Source: Williamsia serinedens (GTDB lineage: Bacteria > Actinomycetota > Actinomycetes > Mycobacteriales > Mycobacteriaceae). Taken from it: DNA of 64,000 nt. Below are positions 58,363 to 64,000 of the stretch, one piece after another. Numbering within the stretch: position 1 is the stretch's first letter; every line of letters begins with the position of its first letter. The position numbers were made by a program, and so were the translations under genes. Location of the stretch: contig NZ_JAMTCG010000002.1 in the NCBI RefSeq assembly GCF_024171725.1, positions 558,001 to 622,000 of the forward strand, given 5' to 3'. The notes under the pieces are model-generated. The model made no database searches. It saw nothing but the letters and a program-made list of their open reading frames with translations, and was not told the origin of the DNA.

Positions 58363-58661
58363 GGCGTCAGGGTAGGAGCCGAATCTGTGAAAGCGGGGTC
58401 GTCGACGTGCAGACCCGCTGCGTGGATCTCCGCCGGCGTATGGCCGGACGATGCGGCCACCACCGCGACGAGATCGTCATAGGTGCGACACACCGTTCCC
58501 TGACCCGTCACACCCTGGACCACCCACCCCGCGGTCACGGCACGCACGGTGTCCCGCAGGAGCAGCGCCGTGAGCCGGGACGCGATCTGACGGCGCCGGC
58601 GGGGCCCCTGCACCTGGGCTGCGACCCGGTCTTGCGGACCGCCGCCACACCCGCCACACAT
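58359..58661 (-). CDS. Small hypothetical protein with CxxC start
   Basis: 100 residues: MCGGCGGGPQ (Cys-x2-Cys), then basic QGPRRRRQIASRLTALLL and a C-terminal helical part VVAASSGHTPAEIHAAGLH. TGATG overlap with the upstream SDR stop, and ATGA overlap with the Rieske start, so it is an operon member. No known family recognised; a metal or redox role from the two Cys is only a guess. Confidence 0.55.
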   Translation of the reverse strand: MCGGCGGGPQDRVAAQVQGPRRRRQIASRLTALLLRDTVRAVTAGWVVQGVTGQGTVCRTYDDLVAVVAASSGHTPAEIHAAGLHVDDPAFTDSAPTLTP

Positions 58662-59398
58662 CAGGGCATCACGTCCCCGGAGTTGGGGCCCAGAACTTGA
58701 CCGACGAAGAGGTTGCCCCCGGGGTCGGACGCGAGGAGAACCGCGGTGGGTGCGATCTCCTCGGGGGTGCCGAATCGGCCGAGGGGGAGTTCGGCGCGCT
58801 TCGCCTGCTTCCACTCGTCGTCGATCCCCTCGACCATCGGGGTGTCGATCGGTCCCGGCGCGATCGCGTTGACCAGGACACCCGCGTCGGCGTACTCCAG
58901 TGCGATGGACTTGGTCATCGCGATCACACCCGCCTTCGCCGCCGCATAGTGCGCCAGGGACACACCACCCTTGATCGCGAGCTGCGACGCGATGTTGACG
59001 ATGCGTCCGGAGCCCTGCGCGAGCATCGGCCGCAGCGCAGTGCGATTGAGCAGAAAGACGCTCGTCAGGTCGACGTCGATCGTCTCGCGCCACTGTGCCG
59101 CCGACATCTCGACCGTCGGTGCCTGGGTGAGGATCCCGTGGGAACACACCAGGATGTCCAGGCGTCCCGTGGACTCGACCACCTCGTCGACGACGGTGAC
59201 CACCTCGTCCTCAGACGTCGCGTCCAGGTGCGCGCTCCGGCGCGCACCGATCGCCCGGGCCACCTCGTCGACCGACGGGTCGCGGTCGGCGACCGTGACG
59301 ACAGCACCTGCCTCCACGAAGGCGGCCGCGATCGCCCGACCGATCCCCGAGGCCGCGCCGGTCACGAGTGCGGTCCGACCGCTCAACACCGTTGACAT
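58661..59398 (-). CDS. SDR oxidoreductase 1 of the catabolic operon
   Basis: 245 residues. Classical [19 protein letters not shown], cofactor Asp in VADRDPS, CSHG, Ser in NIASQ and Tyr-x3-Lys in HYAAAKAGVIAM, with NAIAPGPIDTPMVEG. Resembles 3-oxoacyl reductase-like and polyol dehydrogenases. 16 bp after SDR 2. Confidence 0.9.
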   Translation of the reverse strand: MSTVLSGRTALVTGAASGIGRAIAAAFVEAGAVVTVADRDPSVDEVARAIGARRSAHLDATSEDEVVTVVDEVVESTGRLDILVCSHGILTQAPTVEMSAAQWRETIDVDLTSVFLLNRTALRPMLAQGSGRIVNIASQLAIKGGVSLAHYAAAKAGVIAMTKSIALEYADAGVLVNAIAPGPIDTPMVEGIDDEWKQAKRAELPLGRFGTPEEIAPTAVLLASDPGGNLFVGQVLGPNSGDVMP

Positions 59399-59414
59399 GT
59401 CCGAGATCCCCCCG

Positions 59415-60179
59415 TCAGTCCCGCATCGCTGTGGTGAGCGCGCCGTCGACCACGATCGCCTGCCCGCTGACGTAGGACGCCTGTGGACTCGCGAGGAACG
59501 CGATCACCTCTGCCACCTCGTCGGGCTCGCCGACGCGTCCCCACGGGATGTACCCGCCCGCACGATCGAGACCGTCTGGCCCGAGTGAGTTGACCGGATC
59601 GCTCGACTGCGGGGTCCGGATCAGTCCGGGGATGACGGCGTTCGCCCGGATGCCGCGTGGTCCGTACTCGACGGCGAGGCTGCGCACCAGGCCGATGACC
59701 CCTGCCTTCGCGGTCGCGTAATGGGCGTGCTCCTGCCATCCGTAGACGCCGCCGGCGATCGACGACACCGCGATCACCGACGCACCCTCCCGGGCGTGGC
59801 GGAGACCTGCACGCGCAGTGCGCATCACGCCGTGCAGGTCGACGTCGAGGAGGGCGTGCCACTGGTCGTCGGTCATCGACCCGAAGGGTGCGTGACGCAG
59901 GATCCCGGCATTGGCGACCGTGATGTCCACCGAACCCCACCGCGACCTGAGTCCGTCGGCGAAGTCGTCGACCGATGCGGTCGAGCGGACGTCGACCTCG
60001 ACGATCACGCCCTCCCCGCCGACGGCCGACACCTCCTGCAGTGTCTTCTCCGGGTCGTGGGGGTCGCCCGGAAAAGTCCCGATACCGACGCGGACACCGC
60101 GCGCGGCGAGCACGCGCGCGGTGGCCGCACCGATTCCCGAGGCCGCCCCGGTGATCATGGCGACGGTCGGACCGGTCAT
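59415..60179 (-). CDS. SDR oxidoreductase 2 of the catabolic operon
   Basis: 254 residues. [25 protein letters not shown], Ser in VSSIAGG and Tyr-x3-Lys in [22 protein letters not shown]. The post-strand-2 acid is replaced ([11 protein letters not shown]), so cofactor choice may be NADP. ATG overlaps the MFS stop by 4 bp. Acts with SDR 1, perhaps on an alcohol/ketone made by the pathway. Confidence 0.9.
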   Translation of the reverse strand: MTGPTVAMITGAASGIGAATARVLAARGVRVGIGTFPGDPHDPEKTLQEVSAVGGEGVIVEVDVRSTASVDDFADGLRSRWGSVDITVANAGILRHAPFGSMTDDQWHALLDVDLHGVMRTARAGLRHAREGASVIAVSSIAGGVYGWQEHAHYATAKAGVIGLVRSLAVEYGPRGIRANAVIPGLIRTPQSSDPVNSLGPDGLDRAGGYIPWGRVGEPDEVAEVIAFLASPQASYVSGQAIVVDGALTTAMRD

Positions 60180-61558
60180 GCCTGGATCCCGGTGGGCGTG
60201 CCGGCCCCGGCTGCCGTGTCGGCGGACACGGAGGGCTCCGCCTCGGTGATCGTGCGGGCTCCGAGGACGATGATCGCCGACGCGAGAGCGCCCAGGGCAC
60301 CGACCCACAGAGCGGCGGACGAGTACCCGATCGACGCGGCGGTGAGACCCGTGAGGATGAAACCGGAGATGATCGCGCCGGGCTGTGACATGGCACCGAT
60401 GAACGCGCTACCCGTTGCACGACAATCGGTCTCGAAGCACTCCGCCTGCAAGAACAGGATCGCGGCGTACGGACCGAGCAGGAAGAACAGTCCCATCATG
60501 TAGGTGACGAGCACGAAGATCTCGTTCGACGGACCCAACAGCATCGCGGCGAAGAAGGCCGCCGACATCGTCCACCCGAACGCGATGGTGTTGCGCCGAC
60601 CGAATCGGTCACCCGCCCACCCGTGTGCGAGGTAGCCGGCCACCGCGACCAGGTTCGAGAGCACCACGAGGATCAGGGTGCTCGAGGCGTCGATGCCCTT
60701 GCCCTTCTCGAGCACCGTCGTGCCGAGGACGGAGAAGGTCTGGATCGCGAACCAGTTGAACAGCCAGGCCAGGGAGAGGATCACCGTGTTGCGCAGGTGA
60801 CGACCGGCGAAGATGCGACGGAACGGGGCCGAGCTCTGCTCGACGGTCGCCGTCGCCGCGGCGAGTGCCACCGCGTCGTCGTGGCGTCCAGCCTTCCGGA
60901 GCTTCTTCACGGCGTCCTGGGCCTCGAACTGTGGGCTCTCCTTGAGGGTCCGGCAGACGAGGGCCACGATGACCGCGGGGATGGTGGCGAGGAGGAACGC
61001 GATGCGCCAGGCGTCCGCGCCGAACACTGCGGTGACCGCTGCCACGAACCCGGCGGCGAGCAGAGCGCCTGCCGGCCAGCCAGTCTGGACCATCGAGTAC
61101 ACGAACCCGCGGCGCTTCTTGATCTTCTCGTCCTCGGTGAGTTCGTACAGCTCGTTGAGGTACGTGGCGTTGACCGACTGCTCGGCCAGGCCCAGACCGC
61201 TGATCGCGCGGACCCCGATCAGCGAGGCAGCGCCCATCGAGGCGGCGGTGGCCGCCGACGACGCCGCGGTGCCACCGACGGAGATGATCATGCCCTTGCG
61301 GCGCCCGAGCTTGTCGACCATCGGCCCGACCAGCAGCACCACGATCGCGGTGCCGACGCTGACGAGGGTCGAGACGAGCAGGGCATGGCTCGTCGACCAG
61401 CCGAAGGACTCCTCGATCCGGGGGAGGAGGGTGCCGAACAGGATGAAGTCGTAGACGGCGATCGTCCACGCGAAGAACGCGATTCCCGACGCGCGCCGGG
61501 TCTCGGCACCGGTGACGCGGCGCAGACCGGGCACGCCGGTCGAGTGGTCGAGTGACAT
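60176..61558 (-). CDS. MFS transporter of the catabolic operon (sugar/metabolite-proton symporter type)
   Basis: 460 residues, 12 helices. [15 protein letters not shown] (motif A in the loop between helices 2 and 3), and a second copy [17 protein letters not shown] in the other half. Importers of organic acids and sugars share this style. ATG near GAGAGAGCTC. 63 bp after the CE4 hydrolase gene. Presumably imports the substrate broken down by the neighbouring enzymes. Confidence 0.88.
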   Translation of the reverse strand: MSLDHSTGVPGLRRVTGAETRRASGIAFFAWTIAVYDFILFGTLLPRIEESFGWSTSHALLVSTLVSVGTAIVVLLVGPMVDKLGRRKGMIISVGGTAASSAATAASMGAASLIGVRAISGLGLAEQSVNATYLNELYELTEDEKIKKRRGFVYSMVQTGWPAGALLAAGFVAAVTAVFGADAWRIAFLLATIPAVIVALVCRTLKESPQFEAQDAVKKLRKAGRHDDAVALAAATATVEQSSAPFRRIFAGRHLRNTVILSLAWLFNWFAIQTFSVLGTTVLEKGKGIDASSTLILVVLSNLVAVAGYLAHGWAGDRFGRRNTIAFGWTMSAAFFAAMLLGPSNEIFVLVTYMMGLFFLLGPYAAILFLQAECFETDCRATGSAFIGAMSQPGAIISGFILTGLTAASIGYSSAALWVGALGALASAIIVLGARTITEAEPSVSADTAAGAGTPTGIQA

Positions 61559-61620
61559 GGGTTGAGCTCTCTCGTGAGGAGGTTCGTCGTCCTCGAACGA
61601 GGACGACGCGGCGGGGTGGA

Positions 61621-62499
61621 TCAGGAGCGCGGGAACCGCGCGAGGAAGTCGGTGGCGATGGTGTCGAAGTTCGTCCACCGCACACCGTCGTGGGAGTTGA
61701 TGTGCTCGATGAGGCGCTCCAACATGAGGAGCACCTGCGGCCGCCCGGAGACGTCGGGGTGGATCGTGAACGTGAAGACCGCGTAGTCCTTCTCGCGGTA
61801 GACCCAGTCGAACTGGTCGCGCCACATCTCCTCGATGTGGCGGGGGTTGACGAACCCGTGGCTGTTCGGGCTCCCCTTGATGAACATCATCGGGGGGAGG
61901 TCGTCGAGGTACCAGCTCGCGGGGATCTCCACGAGATCGGTCTCCTGCCCACGGACGAGGGGCTTCATCCACTCGGCGGCCGGCTTGTCGTAGTCGATCG
62001 GCGTCCATGAGTCACCGACGCGCACGTAGTACGGCTCGAAGTCGCGGTGCATCAGGGAGTGGTCGTAGGTGATGCCGCGCTCGACGAGCAACTCGTTCGT
62101 CACGGTGCTGAACTCCCACCACGGTGCGACGTACCCGGTGGGGCGGTTGCCGGTGCGCGAGCCGATGAGATCGATGCAGTGGTCGAGGATCTCGGACTCC
62201 TGCTCGCGGGTCATCGCGATCGGGTTCTCGTGGCTGTAGCCGTGGAGGCCGATCTCGTGACCGGCGGCGACCACCTCGTCGAACTGCTGAGGGAAGGTCT
62301 CGATCGAGTGTCCGGGCCAGAACCATGTCGCCGGCAGGTCGTACCGCGCGAGCAGCTGGTTCAGGCGCGGGACACCGACCTCACCGGCGAACACGCCGCG
62401 CGAGATGTCGCCGGGCGAGTTCTCGCCCCCATAGGAACCGAGCCATCCGCCGACGGCGTCGACGTCGATCCCGAACGCCACGAAGATCTCTTTCGCCAT
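61621..62499 (-). CDS. Polysaccharide-deacetylase/CE4-fold hydrolase (HpPgdA-like)
   Basis: 292 residues, no signal peptide, so cytosolic. [17 protein letters not shown] at the start, [12 protein letters not shown], and metal motif HGYSHENP (H-x3-H) with the Asp in FGIDVD. The cytosolic HpPgdA-like branch includes allantoinase PuuE and cyclic-imide or amide hydrolases (family knowledge), so a small cyclic amide may be the substrate rather than a glycan. 4 bp after the asparaginase gene. Confidence 0.85.
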   Translation of the reverse strand: MAKEIFVAFGIDVDAVGGWLGSYGGENSPGDISRGVFAGEVGVPRLNQLLARYDLPATWFWPGHSIETFPQQFDEVVAAGHEIGLHGYSHENPIAMTREQESEILDHCIDLIGSRTGNRPTGYVAPWWEFSTVTNELLVERGITYDHSLMHRDFEPYYVRVGDSWTPIDYDKPAAEWMKPLVRGQETDLVEIPASWYLDDLPPMMFIKGSPNSHGFVNPRHIEEMWRDQFDWVYREKDYAVFTFTIHPDVSGRPQVLLMLERLIEHINSHDGVRWTNFDTIATDFLARFPRS

Positions 62500-62503
62500 T
62501 GTC

Positions 62504-63502
62504 CTAGTCCTCCTTGATGTCTGCGTAGATGTCGATCAGTGATCGGATGGGGTGCACGGTCGTGAGATCGTGGGACAGCCAGAGCGCCAGCAGTATCCGG
62601 AGCTGGGTGGCAGGGAGCCCGGAGGCGGTCGGCACGCCCGCCGCGACGAGGTCGGCACCACCGCCCTGGCCGTAGACCCCGACGACGGGCCCCTCCGGCA
62701 CCCGGGTGGAGAGCACCACGGTCATGCCGCGTCCGAGCAGCGCGACGACCGCGTCGACGACGACCGGGTTCGCGTTGCCGATCCCGGTGCCGGCGAGGAC
62801 GACACCCCGGGCACCGGCGGCGGCGGAGGCGTGGACCAGCGCGTCGTCCGCGCCGGGATACATGGTGATGAGGTCGACGCGCGTCTCGTCGAACGAGGTG
62901 CCGGGGCGCGGCAGGGGCTTGGGTCTCCGCGGTGCGGCGGTGAGGGAGACCCCGGACCGGTCCACCGTCCCGAGTTGTCCGCCGACCACGGTGTCGAACG
63001 CGTCGAGCGCGGTGGTGTGGACCTTGCGTGTGCCCCGGGCGGGCAGGACGCGGCCTGCGAAGACGATGAGCGCGCCGAGGTGTCGCGCGGCGGGGGCCGC
63101 GGCGACGAGCACCGCGTCGGTCAGGTTGCGAGGTCCGTCCCCGTCGGCCGCGTCCCCCGGTCGTTGTGCGCCGGTCAGGACCACGGGCCGCGGGTCGTCG
63201 TGGACGAGGTCGAGGAGGATCGCCGTCTCCTCCATCGTGTCGGTGCCGTGTGTGATGACGACGCCGTCGACACGGTCGTCCTCCCGTCCCAGCACGTCCC
63301 TGACGGCGTCGCAGATCCGACGGAGGTGGCCGAGGGTGAGCCGGTAGGAGCCGACGGTCATGAGGTCGACGTACTCGATCTCCACCCCTGGGACCTCGGA
63401 CCCGCCCAGGAGGCTCGCCCCGCCGCGTCGGGCGACGACACCCCCGTCGGTCGACTCGGACGCGATCGTCCCGCCGGTCGCGATGACGGCTACGCGTCGC
63501 AT
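62504..63502 (-). CDS. L-asparaginase-type amidase
   Basis: 332 residues from [11 protein letters not shown]. First nucleophilic Thr in ATGGTIAS, second motif [22 protein letters not shown] and C-terminal [10 protein letters not shown]: type II asparaginase. No signal peptide (the upstream open frame to 63598 is in the operator region). First gene of the operon, divergent from lacI with CAAACGTTTG operators in between. May hydrolyse an amide made by the CE4 enzyme or release ammonia from asparagine. Confidence 0.88.
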   Translation of the reverse strand: MRRVAVIATGGTIASESTDGGVVARRGGASLLGGSEVPGVEIEYVDLMTVGSYRLTLGHLRRICDAVRDVLGREDDRVDGVVITHGTDTMEETAILLDLVHDDPRPVVLTGAQRPGDAADGDGPRNLTDAVLVAAAPAARHLGALIVFAGRVLPARGTRKVHTTALDAFDTVVGGQLGTVDRSGVSLTAAPRRPKPLPRPGTSFDETRVDLITMYPGADDALVHASAAAGARGVVLAGTGIGNANPVVVDAVVALLGRGMTVVLSTRVPEGPVVGVYGQGGGADLVAAGVPTASGLPATQLRILLALWLSHDLTTVHPIRSLIDIYADIKED

Positions 63503-63564
63503 CGTGGCCGGTCCATGCGCCGGACGGCGCGTGTGTTCGGTTGCATGCGAGACAGTGAAGCAGC

Positions 63565-63615
63565 ACACAAACGTTTGGCGCAATCGTTTGCGTAACATCC
63601 GTCAAACGTTTGTGT
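63565..63615. promoter_or_regulatory. LacI-type operators (CAAACGTTTG)
   Basis: ACACAAACGTTTG (63565-63577) and CAAACGTTTGTGT (63603-63615) are exact reverse complements; each holds the palindrome CAAACGTTTG. A third, weaker copy, CAATCGTTTG, lies at 63581-63590. Between the divergent asparaginase and lacI genes, so both are likely repressed. Confidence 0.88.
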
Positions 63616-63676
63616 AAATCGCCTCGTAACGCGTCCGGTTCGGTACGCTGTCGGCGATGAGAGGGAGGCGAGAGCG

Positions 63677-64000
63677 GTGACCGTGTCACGCCAGGGGCCT
63701 CTGACCCTCCGGATGATCGCGTCGGAACTGGGCGTCAGCGCGTCCACGGTCTCCCGTGTCCTGAACACCCCGGGCGACGCGGCGCTGCGCTGGGGCGCTC
63801 CCGAGACCGTCGCGCGGATCCGCGCATTCGCCGAGGAGCACGGCTACTCGCCGAATCCCCAGGCGTCGAGCCTGCGCACGCGGCGCTCCGGTCTGATCGG
63901 GGTCCTCGTCCCGCGCCTGCAGGACTACGTCCTCGCGACGATCTACGAGGGGATCGAGGAGGCTGCCACCGAGTCGGGGTTGTCGACGTTCGTCACCAAC
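63677..64000 (+). CDS. LacI-family regulator (N-terminal part, cut by window edge)
   Basis: 108 codons to the edge, starting GTG (GGGAGGCGAGAGCG upstream). LacI HTH: LTLRMIASELGVSASTVSRVLN, hinge NPQASSLRTRRS, then the start of the periplasmic-binding-like core LIGVLVPRLQDYVLATIYEGIEEAA. The operators at 63565 mark it as repressor of the divergent operon. The ligand domain is outside the window. Confidence 0.88.
   Translation, partial: MTVSRQGPLTLRMIASELGVSASTVSRVLNTPGDAALRWGAPETVARIRAFAEEHGYSPNPQASSLRTRRSGLIGVLVPRLQDYVLATIYEGIEEAATESGLSTFVTN

Overview
The window is chromosomal DNA from a high-GC actinomycete of the mycolic-acid lineage (Mycobacteriales). Three things point there: an antigen-85-type mycolyltransferase (3934-4875), an ergothioneine operon egtABCD (11978-16320), and a SigK/RskA pair beside an MPT70/MPT83-like fasciclin lipoprotein (49916-53894). 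Gene content fits Gordonia, Williamsia or a relative, but the genus cannot be fixed from the sequence alone. Coding density is very high, GTG starts and 4-bp start/stop overlaps are common, and I see no rRNA, tRNA, prophage, insertion sequence or CRISPR array.

Layout. 1-3722: edge-truncated acyl-CoA dehydrogenase, molbindin, MFS exporter with MarR regulator. 3934-8670: mycolyltransferase, amino-acid permease, and a minus-strand run of a small acidic protein, a PrmC-like methyltransferase and an SDR/DUF2867 protein. 8796-11893: a Gly/Pro-rich single-pass membrane protein divergent from an OmpR-type two-component system, with paired 11-bp-phased direct repeats between them. 11978-16320: egtABCD, without egtE. 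16345-16457: a 21-bp repeat cluster. 16493-18637: TetR, CYP125-like P450 and a small two-helix membrane protein. 18651-30422: accessory metabolism (SnoaL-like, lipoprotein, quinone oxidoreductase, CocE-type hydrolase, FAD monooxygenase, aldo/keto reductase, lipocalin, GabD1, PhoD-like phosphatase) with three MarR/TetR regulators, each facing a clear palindromic operator. 30502-34895: a DUF4873 gene divergent from a four-gene oxygenase operon made of two AurF-like diiron paralogues, an SDR and a KshB-like reductase. 34963-38908: NadB, a second 21-bp repeat cluster, alpha/beta hydrolase and a second acyl-CoA dehydrogenase. 40888-43774: CsoR-CopZ-CopA copper module. 43843-48192: a seven-gene Asp23/AmaP-type envelope-stress cluster divergent from an ECF sigma factor plus another Asp23-like protein. 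48222-49761: KstD/fumarate-reductase-like flavoprotein behind a KstR-type box. 49916-53894: the SigK locus. 53904-57872: DUF5313, OhrR, and a three-subunit transhydrogenase pntAa-Ab-B. 57937-63502: Rieske lipoprotein and an amide/alcohol catabolic operon facing an edge-truncated LacI regulator.

The most promising items are: (i) an AurF-type oxygenase pair in which one paralogue has lost nearly all of its metal ligands while its operon partner keeps them all; (ii) a 21-bp, two-subtype, inverted intergenic repeat family found at two convergent gene junctions 20 kb apart; (iii) a compact SigK regulon with matching CCATCC-N15 promoter-like elements on both sides of one intergenic region; (iv) an Asp23/ECF-sigma cluster with a CRP-type site and a truncated J-domain protein; and (v) an uncharacterised asparaginase, CE4-hydrolase, MFS and double-SDR operon under LacI-type operators.
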